Source: an uncultured Croceitalea sp. (GTDB lineage Bacteria; Bacteroidota; Bacteroidia; Flavobacteriales; Flavobacteriaceae). From it: a DNA stretch of 43,358 bases. Made by a program: the position numbers and the translations under genes. Of this stretch, positions 1-8,328 are shown in pieces. Positions within the stretch are counted from its first letter, which is position 1, and each line of letters starts with the position of its first letter. Below the pieces are notes generated by a model that searched no databases, had not been told where the DNA came from, and was given only the letters and a program-made list of their open reading frames with translations. Where the stretch lies: NCBI GenBank assembly GCA_937969515.1, contig CALBVX010000119.1, positions 1 through 43,358 of the forward strand, given 5' to 3'.

Positions 1-1
1 T

Positions 2-280
2 GGTGGATATAACGATTGGCAAGACCGTGCCGGGAGGTACCGTTCTTTAGGTGATGGTCAAATTGATTTCAAGACCATCTTTTCAAAACTAACACAGTAT
101 GGATGTAATGTTTGGGCAGTAATGGAATGGGAATGTGTCATTAAAAGTCCTGAACAAGGTGCGCGAGAAGGTGCGAAGTTTATTCAAGATCATATTATTG
201 AAGCCACTCAAAAAACCTTTGATGATTTCGCCGGTGGAGATATCGATAAAGAAGTATTAAAGAAGATATTAGGTATTTAG
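2..280 (+). CDS. sugar phosphate isomerase/epimerase family protein, C-terminal part
   Basis: This open frame enters from the left edge and stops with TAG at 278-280, so only the last 92 codons are present. The translation contains SLGDGQIDFKTIF, then a stretch around NVWAVMEWEC, and ends DKEVLKKILGI. This matches the C-terminal strands of the xylose-isomerase-like TIM barrel family (sugar phosphate isomerases/epimerases, IolE/IolH type), where a late glutamate near a WEC-like segment contributes to metal binding. The two DUF1080 lipoprotein genes follow in the same direction, a frequent pairing in Bacteroidota sugar-processing loci. The substrate cannot be told from this fragment. Confidence 0.65.
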   Translation, partial: GGYNDWQDRAGRYRSLGDGQIDFKTIFSKLTQYGCNVWAVMEWECVIKSPEQGAREGAKFIQDHIIEATQKTFDDFAGGDIDKEVLKKILGI

Positions 281-368
281 TTCCCTAGTACTCTTTAGAG
301 ATGTCGTTCGTAGAAAAAAAATAGATACTGAGGTCTTGATTCCTAATTTTAGCGGAAAAGTAAAATAC

Positions 369-1121
369 ATGAAAAATTTAGCAATTTTCACTATCGTAAT
401 GTTGATGACCTTCTCTTGTAAAGAGAAACAAAAAGCAACTGATATAGAAAGAGAAGTTCTTTCAGAAGAAGACTCATCCGAAGTAAGCAAGTCTGAATGG
501 ATTTCCATTTTTGACGGAACCTCATTTGACGGATGGCATTATTATAGGGCTTCAGAGGTCACCAACCCATGGAAAATCGAAGACGGGGCAATGGTTTTTT
601 ACCCACCTAAAGAAAGAGATGGAGAAAGCTATAACATTGTTACGGATAATGAGTATACCAATTTTACACTCTCTTTGGAATGGAAGATTTCTGAAGGAGG
701 AAATAGTGGTATTTTTTGGGGAATTCTAGAAGATGAAAAATACGGACAACCTTATGAGACAGGGCCGGAAATTCAGGTTCTTGATAATGAAAGGCATCCC
801 GATGCTAAAAACGGTCCTACTCGTCAGGCGGGTGCCCTTTACGATATGGTTCCGCCGAGTGATTCGCAAGCCGTGAAACCTGCAGGGGAATGGAATACCT
901 GTGTGTTAACAGTTAATCATAATACCAACGAAGGCAGTGTTGTTCTAAACGGCAAGGAGATAGGAAGATTCCCTGTAAACGGACCTCTTTGGGATGAAAT
1001 GGTATCCGATTCTAAATTTGCCACATGGGATGGTTTTGGGAAGTATAAAACAGGTAAGATAGGCTTGCAAGATCATGGTGATATTGTAGCCTACCGAAAT
1101 ATAAAAATTAAAGAATTATAG
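369..1121 (+). CDS. DUF1080 (3-keto-disaccharide hydrolase-like) lipoprotein
   Basis: The product is 250 residues. I start at ATG 369 and not at an upstream TTG (336), because translation from 369 gives a lipoprotein signal with a short hydrophobic run and Cys17 followed by KEK. The rest is a jelly-roll domain of the DUF1080 type (Pfam 3-keto-disaccharide hydrolase), with IFDGTSFDGW near the start, GNSGIFWG in the middle, the GPEIQVLDN segment, and LQDHGDIVAYRNIKI at the end. These are hallmark positions of the family. It likely sits in an outer or periplasmic membrane leaflet and acts on oxidised sugars. The next gene is a paralogue starting 3 bases after its stop, so the two are probably cotranscribed. 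Confidence 0.85.
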   Translation: MKNLAIFTIVMLMTFSCKEKQKATDIEREVLSEEDSSEVSKSEWISIFDGTSFDGWHYYRASEVTNPWKIEDGAMVFYPPKERDGESYNIVTDNEYTNFTLSLEWKISEGGNSGIFWGILEDEKYGQPYETGPEIQVLDNERHPDAKNGPTRQAGALYDMVPPSDSQAVKPAGEWNTCVLTVNHNTNEGSVVLNGKEIGRFPVNGPLWDEMVSDSKFATWDGFGKYKTGKIGLQDHGDIVAYRNIKIKEL

Positions 1122-1124
1122 CAA

Positions 1125-1931
1125 ATGAAATACGGTATCATAGTTTTAGGAGTACTTTTTGTTCTTTCAGGTTGTCAAGAGAATACGAATAAGACAAGTG
1201 AAGAGAAAGCAAACTCCATTGAGGAAAATTTAAACGAAAAATATCAAGGTGAAGAACCTACCACCCCTGAGGCAACAGAGATTTATGAGCCAGTCCCTCC
1301 GAAAGTAACAGTTGATTCTAATGGATTGCCAAGCGATGCTATTGTAATTTTTGATGGAACTAACTTGGATGAATGGATTAGTGCAGCGGATAGTACTGCA
1401 GCCAAATGGGAAATAAATAAGGATGATAGTATGACCGTAAAAGATAAATCGGGTAACATACAGACGAAAAGAAATTTTGGCAGTATTCAGCTGCATCTAG
1501 AATGGAAATCTCCCTTGCAAATCATGAATGAAGGTCAGGCCAGAGCAAACAGCGGTGTTTTTATACAGCAACGTTATGAGATCCAGATTTTAGATAATAA
1601 TGACAATCCAACATATACCAATGGTCAAGTAGGTTCTGTTTACAAACAGTCGGTACCTCTGGCGATGGCATCGAAACCGACGGGAGAGTGGAATTCTTAT
1701 GATATTATTTTTCATGCCCCAGAATTTAAGGAGGAAGCGCTAAGTAAGCCTGCTTATGTAACCGTACTTCACAACGGAGTACTTATACAAGACCATTTTG
1801 AAATTGAAGGTATTATTAAATATATAGGCTGGCCAAATTATGAAGCACATGGTAAGGCGCCCATAGTTCTGCAAGATCATAGAGATAACAGCCGCGTAAG
1901 TTATCGTAATATTTGGGTGCGAGAGTTATAA
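1125..1931 (+). CDS. DUF1080 (3-keto-disaccharide hydrolase-like) lipoprotein, second copy
   Basis: The product is 268 residues with a lipoprotein signal (lipobox ending LSGC, Cys17). A low-complexity, Glu/Pro/Thr-rich linker of about 50 residues separates the lipid anchor from the DUF1080 domain. Family marks are IVIFDGTNLDEW, RANSGVFIQQRYEIQILD, and the terminal VLQDHRDNSRVSYRNIWV. It follows the first DUF1080 gene by 3 bases. The two share the fold but differ clearly in sequence, so they may have different substrate preference. A role in cleaving or modifying 3-keto-glycosides is known for some family members; for this protein it is inference. Confidence 0.85.
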   Translation: MKYGIIVLGVLFVLSGCQENTNKTSEEKANSIEENLNEKYQGEEPTTPEATEIYEPVPPKVTVDSNGLPSDAIVIFDGTNLDEWISAADSTAAKWEINKDDSMTVKDKSGNIQTKRNFGSIQLHLEWKSPLQIMNEGQARANSGVFIQQRYEIQILDNNDNPTYTNGQVGSVYKQSVPLAMASKPTGEWNSYDIIFHAPEFKEEALSKPAYVTVLHNGVLIQDHFEIEGIIKYIGWPNYEAHGKAPIVLQDHRDNSRVSYRNIWVREL

Positions 1932-1939
1932 TGGTTTAA

Positions 1940-2152
1940 ATGTTTTCAAAGAAAGACAGGATACAATACGCCAACATAAACGCCAAACAAAAAGAGACCT
2001 ATAACTTTCAAAAGTTTTCCTCAGTTTTGGCCAATTATGGTTTCGCTACCCTAAGACTTAATGATGATTGGAATGGAGCTGATTTTAAAGCATAGCGTAT
2101 TAATGGTGAAAATTACTTGAAAATACTTCTGAATGAATTTATGCTGAACTAG
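1940..2152 (+). pseudogene. remnant of a small hypothetical protein gene, interrupted by a stop
   Basis: ATG at 1940 opens a 51-codon frame ending at TAG 2093-2095, with a well-formed protein-like end (residues LRLNDDWNGADF then KA). Reading through that stop in the same frame gives RINGENYLKILLNEF before a second stop at 2150-2152. The run DDWNGADF, then a short gap and INGENYLK, looks like the N-terminal part of a conserved Bacteroidota hypothetical protein that I recall only loosely, so I call this a truncated relic. It fills the gap between the DUF1080 pair and yicC. Confidence 0.45.
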
Positions 2153-2176
2153 CACATAAACTTTAAACTATAAACT

Positions 2177-2193
2177 GCAAATCTTCGATTTGC
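2177..2193. promoter_or_regulatory. 7-bp perfect inverted repeat upstream of yicC
   Basis: GCAAATC at 2177-2183 and GATTTGC at 2187-2193 are exact reverse complements separated by TTC. The repeat ends 2 bases before the -7 box at 2196-2203, a position where a bound protein would block transcription initiation. It could equally be a chance palindrome. Confidence 0.35.
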
Positions 2194-2195
2194 CC

Positions 2196-2203
2196 TACCT
2201 TTG
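2196..2203 (+). promoter_or_regulatory. -7 box for yicC-gmk-nadD
   Basis: TACCTTTG matches the Bacteroidota -7 consensus TAnnTTTG and ends 20 bases before the yicC ATG. No good TTG-type -33 element is visible at the usual spacing. Confidence 0.5.
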
Positions 2204-2223
2204 CCAAAATTTAATCATCTTAT

Positions 2224-3081
2224 ATGATTCAATCCATGACCGGTTATGGGAAGCATGTTGTACAGCTTCCGTCAAAAAAAATCACTATTGAACTTAAGTC
2301 TCTAAACAGCAAAAACCTAGATATCAACGCTAGAATACCACAAGCGTATAGAGAAAAGGAATTGGAGCTTCGAAAATTGATTTCAGAATCCTTAATACGC
2401 GGTAAAGTTGACTTTAGCCTCTATATAGAATTAACAGGTGATGAAACCACAGCTGAAGTAAACGTAGCTATGGTCAAGAAATATATGGAGCAATTACGGG
2501 CTATTGCGAAGGGAGACGAAGTTAAATTACTGGAAATGGCGCTTAAAATGCCAGATACCCTAAAAACGGATAAAAGTGATATTGATCCAAAAGAATATAG
2601 CACTATAAAAACTGCTTTGGTCGAAGCTTTGAAGGCCATCAATATTTTTAGAACAGAAGAGGGTAACGTGCTCGAAGAAGATTTTAAAAATAGGTTAAAA
2701 ACTTTATCAAGGCTATTGGGTCAAGTTAAGGAAATGGACACGGAACGTTTGGATACCATTCGCGAGCGCCTTGAAAAAGCCGTAGCCGATTTAAAGGTAG
2801 AATTAGATGCGAACCGTTTTGAGCAAGAACTTATTTACTACCTAGAAAAGTATGATATTACCGAAGAAAAAGTACGTTTGGCAAACCACTTGGAATATTT
2901 TGAAACTACAATTGATTCCTCTGATTCCAATGGAAAAAAACTAGGATTTATTTCTCAAGAAATAGGTAGGGAAATCAATACTATAGGATCAAAAGCGAAC
3001 TTCGCACCTATGCAGCAACTTGTAGTGCAAATGAAAGACGAATTAGAAAAGATTAAGGAACAAATGCTCAATGTTTTATGA
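2224..3081 (+). CDS. yicC: YicC/YloC family endoribonuclease
   Basis: The product is 285 residues, the normal length for the family. It opens with the signature MIQSMTGYGK and continues with the YicC N-terminal domain (ELKSLNSKNLDI). It ends with the DUF1732 domain, including the conserved LGFISQEIGREINTIGSKA segment at about residues 240-258. Family members are cytoplasmic stress-linked endoribonucleases. The gene overlaps the gmk start by 4 bases (ATGA), so the two are translationally coupled. The yicC-gmk pairing is widespread in bacteria, which supports the call. Confidence 0.92.
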   Translation: MIQSMTGYGKHVVQLPSKKITIELKSLNSKNLDINARIPQAYREKELELRKLISESLIRGKVDFSLYIELTGDETTAEVNVAMVKKYMEQLRAIAKGDEVKLLEMALKMPDTLKTDKSDIDPKEYSTIKTALVEALKAINIFRTEEGNVLEEDFKNRLKTLSRLLGQVKEMDTERLDTIRERLEKAVADLKVELDANRFEQELIYYLEKYDITEEKVRLANHLEYFETTIDSSDSNGKKLGFISQEIGREINTIGSKANFAPMQQLVVQMKDELEKIKEQMLNVL

Positions 3082-3680
3082 GTAAGGGAGGCAAGCTTAT
3101 TATATTTTCGGCTCCATCAGGGAGTGGTAAGACAACCATTGTTCGCCATTTGTTAAACCAGCCAGAATTAAACTTGGCGTTTTCGGTTTCTGCCACCTCA
3201 CGTCCTCGTCGCGGTAAGGAAAAAGATGGTGTTAATTATTACTTTATAACCGCCAATGAGTTTAAAAAGCATATTAAAAATGATGACTTTTTAGAATGGG
3301 AAGAAGTTTATAGAGACAGTTTTTATGGTACTCTAAAGAGTGAGGTAGAACGACTTTGGGCTGAGGGTAAAAATGTGATTTTTGATATTGATGTTGTAGG
3401 CGGACTTCGTATAAAAAAGAAGTTTCCAGAACAGACTTTGGCGGTATTCGTAAAACCGCCCAGTGTAGACGAATTAAAAATTAGACTAAAAAAACGCAGT
3501 ACGGAGAGTGATGATAAGATCAATATGCGAGTCGCCAAGGCTTCTGTAGAATTGGCAACTGCTCCTCAGTTTGATGAAATCATTAAGAATTATGATTTAG
3601 ACATTGCCTTAGAGGAAGCCCATCAATTGGTTGCCGATTATGTGGGTGCTACCTATAAAAATTCTCAAGAAGAGGAGTGA
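3078..3680 (+). CDS. gmk: guanylate kinase
   Basis: The product is 200 residues. It phosphorylates GMP to GDP with ATP in the cytoplasm, an essential purine-nucleotide step. The Walker A loop APSGSGKTT lies at residues 12-20, followed by the GMP-binding region SATSRPRRGKEKDGVNYYF. The lid and adenine-binding region around INMRVAKASVEL is present towards the C-terminus. The start ATG overlaps the end of yicC, and its stop overlaps the start of nadD. There is nothing unusual in length or motifs. Confidence 0.96.
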   Translation: MSKGGKLIIFSAPSGSGKTTIVRHLLNQPELNLAFSVSATSRPRRGKEKDGVNYYFITANEFKKHIKNDDFLEWEEVYRDSFYGTLKSEVERLWAEGKNVIFDIDVVGGLRIKKKFPEQTLAVFVKPPSVDELKIRLKKRSTESDDKINMRVAKASVELATAPQFDEIIKNYDLDIALEEAHQLVADYVGATYKNSQEEE

Positions 3681-4264
3681 TGAAAAAGGTTGGCCTATAT
3701 TTCGGAACATTTAATCCCATACATGTAGGGCATCTAATTATTGCCAACCACATGGCTGAGTTTTCAGATTTAGATGAAGTTTGGCTTATCATTACACCCC
3801 AAAGTCCATTTAAGAAAAAGAAATCCCTGTTGGACAATCATCATAGGTATCAGATGGTTTTTGAAGCCACTGCCGACTATCCTAAACTAAAGCCTAGTAA
3901 AATCGAGTTCGATTTGCCTCAACCCAATTATACAGTTAATACTTTAGCCTATTTAGAAGATGAGTATAAAACGGGCTATCAATTTTCACTAATAATGGGC
4001 GAGGACAACTTAAAAAGCTTTCACAAGTGGAAAAACTATGAGGTAATTCTAGAGAATTATCATTTATATGTTTATCCAAGAATTTCTGATAAGAAAATAG
4101 ACCACCAATTTAAAGACCACCCTAAAATTCATAAAGTAGCTGCACCAATTATTGAAATCTCTTCAACATTTATAAGAAAGCAGCATGCCCTAGGAATGAA
4201 TGTTAAACCCATGTTGCCCGACTCGGTATGGAAATATATGGATGAGATGAATTTTTATCGCTAA
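3680..4264 (+). CDS. nadD: nicotinate-nucleotide adenylyltransferase
   Basis: The product is 194 residues. It makes deamido-NAD from nicotinate mononucleotide and ATP. The nucleotidyltransferase signature GTFNPIHVGH lies at residues 9-18, and ISSTFIR near residue 160 is the second conserved motif. I prefer ATG at 3680, overlapping the gmk TGA, over the in-frame GTG one codon upstream; an AGAGGAG stretch just before it could serve as ribosome binding site. It is the third gene of the yicC-gmk-nadD operon. Its stop codon interlocks with that of the convergent gene on the other strand (4-base overlap). Confidence 0.94.
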   Translation: MKKVGLYFGTFNPIHVGHLIIANHMAEFSDLDEVWLIITPQSPFKKKKSLLDNHHRYQMVFEATADYPKLKPSKIEFDLPQPNYTVNTLAYLEDEYKTGYQFSLIMGEDNLKSFHKWKNYEVILENYHLYVYPRISDKKIDHQFKDHPKIHKVAAPIIEISSTFIRKQHALGMNVKPMLPDSVWKYMDEMNFYR

Positions 4265-5013
4265 TTAGCCTTCATTCGATTTCCGTGTATAACTTTATTA
4301 TTATCTAATATTTCAAGAGGTATAACGTTTTTCATCTTAGCAAAGGCGAGGGTTAGCGAACTATCCTGAATGTCATCGAGAACCCATTTACCTTCATTGT
4401 ATTCTAAAATCCATATTTTTTCTTCATCATCATAACTATTTTTCCCTTTGACGACCTTATGGGTTTCTCTATTTACAAGATAATCTTTAATTGTTGCTTC
4501 AATGGAAAAAGCAATTCTAGAACCATTAAGATTTTCCTCATTTGAAATTTCTAAATAAAGAGGTTTTACTTTTTTAATCTTTTCTACTTGGCAAATATTT
4601 CTCAAATTTTCTTTTTTCCATTGATCAAGAACTACAAGTTGTTGATTCTGCCAGTACCAACTAGAAACATATTCAGAAACTTCTTGCATTTTTTCGTTGT
4701 TCCACGCTACATATACTCTGCTAAAAATATTTCTACAAGTTTTATCTAAATTTAACCAAGAAAAGTCTTTGTTAATTTTAGAAAGAACCAATAATTGTTT
4801 TTTAGTTTTTCTTACACCTATAAATTCCCTTATTTGTGTATAAATGATTAGAGGAAGAAAAATAATAACAATAAGTGATAGGATAGCTTTACCCCACCAA
4901 GTTTTAAAGATTGCTTTAACAACAGTTCCTCCTGGACCGGCATAAACGGGGTCTATGTCGAAAAAGAAAAATAGAATTAATAAAATAAGAATATGGAATT
5001 TAAAATTTTTCAT
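4261..5013 (-). CDS. Tim44-like domain membrane protein
   Basis: The product is 250 residues. The N-terminal signal-like hydrophobic stretch (residues 7-25) ends at AGPGG, and a second membrane helix lies at about residues 42-62. The soluble part resembles the Tim44-like (NTF2-fold) domain: an aromatic segment FSRVYVAWNNEKM, a WYWQNQ run, a middle strand pair, and a terminal IWILEYNEGKWVLDDI typical of the family's WxLxxI ending. Bacterial members are membrane-anchored proteins of unclear role. It stands alone between convergent nadD and the divergent metalloprotease gene. The domain call rests on pattern only. Confidence 0.55.
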   Translation of the reverse strand: MKNFKFHILILLILFFFFDIDPVYAGPGGTVVKAIFKTWWGKAILSLIVIIFLPLIIYTQIREFIGVRKTKKQLLVLSKINKDFSWLNLDKTCRNIFSRVYVAWNNEKMQEVSEYVSSWYWQNQQLVVLDQWKKENLRNICQVEKIKKVKPLYLEISNEENLNGSRIAFSIEATIKDYLVNRETHKVVKGKNSYDDEEKIWILEYNEGKWVLDDIQDSSLTLAFAKMKNVIPLEILDNNKVIHGNRMKAN

Positions 5014-5116
5014 AGGTCAAAAACTTAGATGTTTAAAGTAATAGCAGCCTAGTAAAAATAATAATACTTTCTTGATAAGTCATATTCTTACTATCTTCCC
5101 TAAAATTCAATTTAGA

Positions 5117-7600
5117 ATGTACAAGATACTATCCTTTTTTTGCGTATTGGTAATAATTACGGCGCCAAGAGTTGAAGCTCAAAAAAAGTCTAGAAAAAAA
5201 TCCAAACAGGCAACCGAAGCCGATGCGAAACCAAAATCTAATAATGGAATAAAACCTTATACCAAGGTCATTACAAAGGAGGCAGTTTCAGACGAGGGTG
5301 TATTTACTATCCATCGAATTGCAGAAGACTATTTCTATGAAATTCCTTTTGAGCAGCTTAACAAAGACATGCTTTGGGTAAGTCGTATCGCCCAGCTACA
5401 AAATGGCTTGGGGGGCGGCTATGTAAATGCCGGCTCCAAAACAAACGAACAAGTGGTGCATTGGGTACGCTTTCGAGATAAAATTCTATTAAAATCAAAG
5501 TCTTTTGTAAATGTTGCCGATAGTACCAAAGCTATCAGTAATTCGGTAAAAGTAAATAATTACGAACCTACTTTACATGCTTTTGATATCAAGGCTTTTA
5601 ATGCTGATTCATCTGCGGTAGTAATTGATGTCACTAAATTTTTTACATCAGATATCGCGGCGATAAGTGGGCTCTCGGCTAGACTCAGAAAAGACTATAA
5701 AGTCAAAAAATTAGATGGTTCAAGAAGCTTTATCAATAGCATAAAAAGCTTTCCGCAGAACGTTGAAGTAAAGCAAGATTTTACGTATGACGCCTCAGAA
5801 CCACCAAGTTTTAGAAGCACCCAGTCAATAAGTATTCAAATGAATCAGTCTATGATTCTACTGCCAGAAGACCCTATGCAACCAAGAATCTATGATCCTA
5901 GGGTCGGATTTTTTACTGTTTCTCAGTACGATTATGGGAGTGAAGCCCTCAAAGCAGACCGAAAAACATATATACGAAGATGGCGTTTAGAACCAAAAGA
6001 TCCCGAAGCCTATGCTAGAGGAGAATTGGTGGAGCCCATAAAGCCCATAGTATATTATTTAGATCCTGGCACACCTGAAAATTTACAGTCTTATATAAAA
6101 CAAGGCATAGAAGACTGGCAAAAACCTTTTGAAACAGCAGGTTTTAAAAATGCGATCATTGCCAAAGACGTGCCAACAAAAGAAGAAGATCCTGAATTTA
6201 GCCCTGAAGATATAAGGTATTCTGTTGTTCGCTATGTCGCAAGTACGACGAGAAACGCAGTTGGCCCAAGTGTTTCAGACCCCAGAAGTGGAGAAATCAT
6301 AGAAAGTGATATTATTTGGTATCATAACCATTTACGAAGCTATCGCAATCGCTATTTATTAGAGACCGGAGCGGCAAATCCTTCAGCTAGAACCTTAAAT
6401 ACCTCAGAAGAGGAAATCGGTGAAATGATGCGTATGGTGATTGCGCATGAGGTGGGTCATGCACTTGGTTTTCCGCACAATATGGCGGCCAGTTATGCCT
6501 ATCCTGTAGATTCACTTAGAAATGGAGCGTTTACCCAAAAAAACGGGATAGCTGCAAGTATTATGGATTATGCGCGCTATAACTATATAGCTCAGCCAGG
6601 GGATGAAAATATACGATTTGTGCGTCAAATGGGGCCATATGACCACTATGCGGTAAATTGGGGGTATCGGTGGCTTTCAGCGGAAAATGCAGATGCTGAA
6701 AGACTAACTCTCAATTCTTGGGTGTTAGAAAAAGCAGATGACCCTAAATATAAATTTGGTAGGCAGTCCAGTCGTTTTGACCCTCAATCACAAACCGAAT
6801 GCATCGGTGATGATCCTATCAAAGCGAGTACTTATGGTTTGAAAAATTTAAAATATGTTGCGGCCAATTTACCAAGTTGGACGTCAGATGTAACTAATGA
6901 TTACCAAGATTTGGAAGAATTATATGGGGAGTTGTTAGGAGTTTATAGCAGATATGCGGGTCATGTAACCAATACGGTTGGTGGTGTTTTCGAGAATATT
7001 AAAACCCCCGAGCAAGAGGGGCCTGTATACTCTAATTTTGATGCTGCAGGTCAAAAACAGGCTATAAAATGGCTGCATGTTAATATTTTTGAAACGCCTG
7101 AATGGATTTTAGATAAGGCAATTTTACAGAACATTGACCATGCTGGATATTTTGAAAAAGTTCGAAGATTACAAGTACGGCAATTGAACTCATTACTAAG
7201 TTTTGAGCGATTGGGAAGACTTATTGATGCAGAAAGTTTAAATGAACCCTATTACAGCGCGATACAAATGCTCGTAGATTTAAGAAATGGACTTTGGAAA
7301 GAAACCCCTAGGGGAACCAGTGTTGATTTGTACCGAAGAAATTTACAGCGTTCCTATGTAGACAGAATGACTTATTTAATGACCGAAGAGCAGCAACCCA
7401 ATAGGTTTGGGCGACAGGGCTTTGAAGGACAAATAGCTTATAATACCAATACTTCAGATGTGAGAGCTTTGGTAAGGGGAGAGCTAAAAGCATTAAAAAC
7501 CAAATTGAAATCGGCTAAAAATGGTAGCATTAACAGAGAAACAAGGTATCACTATGAAGATGTCATAGCTAGAATTGATGCTATTTTTGAGGCTGAATAG
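5117..7600 (+). CDS. secreted zinc-dependent metalloprotease (DUF5117/DUF4953 type)
   Basis: The product is 827 residues. I start at ATG 5117, which gives a clean signal peptide ending VEAQ at residue 22; an upstream TTG at 5072 would bury it. Residues about 80-300 fit the DUF5117 region. The zinc motif HEVGHALGFPHN begins at residue 444 and has the HExxHxxGxxH pattern of metzincin-like peptidases. About 25 residues later comes ASIMDYARYNY, where the methionine is positioned like a Met-turn. The C-terminal third matches the DUF4953 region. It is probably periplasmic or extracellular. It stands alone between divergent and convergent neighbours. The family is common in Bacteroidota, but its substrates are largely unknown. 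Confidence 0.85.
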   Translation: MYKILSFFCVLVIITAPRVEAQKKSRKKSKQATEADAKPKSNNGIKPYTKVITKEAVSDEGVFTIHRIAEDYFYEIPFEQLNKDMLWVSRIAQLQNGLGGGYVNAGSKTNEQVVHWVRFRDKILLKSKSFVNVADSTKAISNSVKVNNYEPTLHAFDIKAFNADSSAVVIDVTKFFTSDIAAISGLSARLRKDYKVKKLDGSRSFINSIKSFPQNVEVKQDFTYDASEPPSFRSTQSISIQMNQSMILLPEDPMQPRIYDPRVGFFTVSQYDYGSEALKADRKTYIRRWRLEPKDPEAYARGELVEPIKPIVYYLDPGTPENLQSYIKQGIEDWQKPFETAGFKNAIIAKDVPTKEEDPEFSPEDIRYSVVRYVASTTRNAVGPSVSDPRSGEIIESDIIWYHNHLRSYRNRYLLETGAANPSARTLNTSEEEIGEMMRMVIAHEVGHALGFPHNMAASYAYPVDSLRNGAFTQKNGIAASIMDYARYNYIAQPGDENIRFVRQMGPYDHYAVNWGYRWLSAENADAERLTLNSWVLEKADDPKYKFGRQSSRFDPQSQTECIGDDPIKASTYGLKNLKYVAANLPSWTSDVTNDYQDLEELYGELLGVYSRYAGHVTNTVGGVFENIKTPEQEGPVYSNFDAAGQKQAIKWLHVNIFETPEWILDKAILQNIDHAGYFEKVRRLQVRQLNSLLSFERLGRLIDAESLNEPYYSAIQMLVDLRNGLWKETPRGTSVDLYRRNLQRSYVDRMTYLMTEEQQPNRFGRQGFEGQIAYNTNTSDVRALVRGELKALKTKLKSAKNGSINRETRYHYEDVIARIDAIFEAE

Positions 7601-7610
7601 ATACCTGTAA

Positions 7611-8318
7611 TCAGTTTTTAGACAGGATATCAGTACCCAAATATTTGTCATCTTTGTTGTAATACCAAGCTCTTGACATGGGCATATTTATTCCATGAAC
7701 ATTTTCTAGACCTTTAAGTAGAATGTATTCTCCATCGTTTTTTGTTTCGTCATGGAAGAACTGGTAGACTTCCATGGCAAAAGTGCTTGGGTCAAAATAA
7801 AAATACCATGTGTCCTTGCCCACTCCTTCTGAATAATTTACTTTTAAGACAAGATATTCTTTTCCTTTAAAGGTTCTTTTTTCGACCTTGGGTTCTACAA
7901 TTGTTCCAGGGTCTTTTAATTTCATGGGCAGACCATACAAGTAAGTATAATAATCTTTCATCATCATACCACGTTCGCAGCTTAATTGAAGTCTTTTAAT
8001 ATCCTTCTCATTAATTTTTGAGCTACCGTTTAAAGACATGCCGCAGCTATCTTTTTCAATGAGGTAGGCATAAGAATCATTTTCTTTGACTACATCCAAT
8101 ACAAATTCTTGCCTAGGTAAATTTAGATGGATTTTACTAACTCTATCACTAGAATTAGGGGTTTCCATAGTAACTTGAAATCCGCCTTTAAAGGTGGGCC
8201 AATTCCCTTTAGGGTCATGAAATTCAATAGCTTTATTCAAGAGTTCATCTCCTGAAATTTCTTGGGTATATGAAACAGTGTAAAAAGCGAAAGCAAAAAA
8301 CAGTAGCGATAACCGCAT
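7611..8318 (-). CDS. DUF6503 family exported protein
   Basis: The product is 235 residues from ATG 8318, giving a signal peptide of about 19 residues ending SYTQ. A longer frame to 8366 would overlap the upstream phosphate transporter and lacks a signal. The body contains LLNKAIEFHDPKGNWPTF and VTMETPNSSDR near the N-terminus, which I associate with DUF6503, a family of exported Flavobacteria proteins with a lipoprotein-carrier-like beta fold. A CDxxLxL-type pattern is absent. It starts 10 bases after the transporter stop, so it is likely in the same transcript. No function is established. Confidence 0.6.
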   Translation of the reverse strand: MRLSLLFFAFAFYTVSYTQEISGDELLNKAIEFHDPKGNWPTFKGGFQVTMETPNSSDRVSKIHLNLPRQEFVLDVVKENDSYAYLIEKDSCGMSLNGSSKINEKDIKRLQLSCERGMMMKDYYTYLYGLPMKLKDPGTIVEPKVEKRTFKGKEYLVLKVNYSEGVGKDTWYFYFDPSTFAMEVYQFFHDETKNDGEYILLKGLENVHGINMPMSRAWYYNKDDKYLGTDILSKN

Positions 8319-8328
8319 AGGTCTAAAA

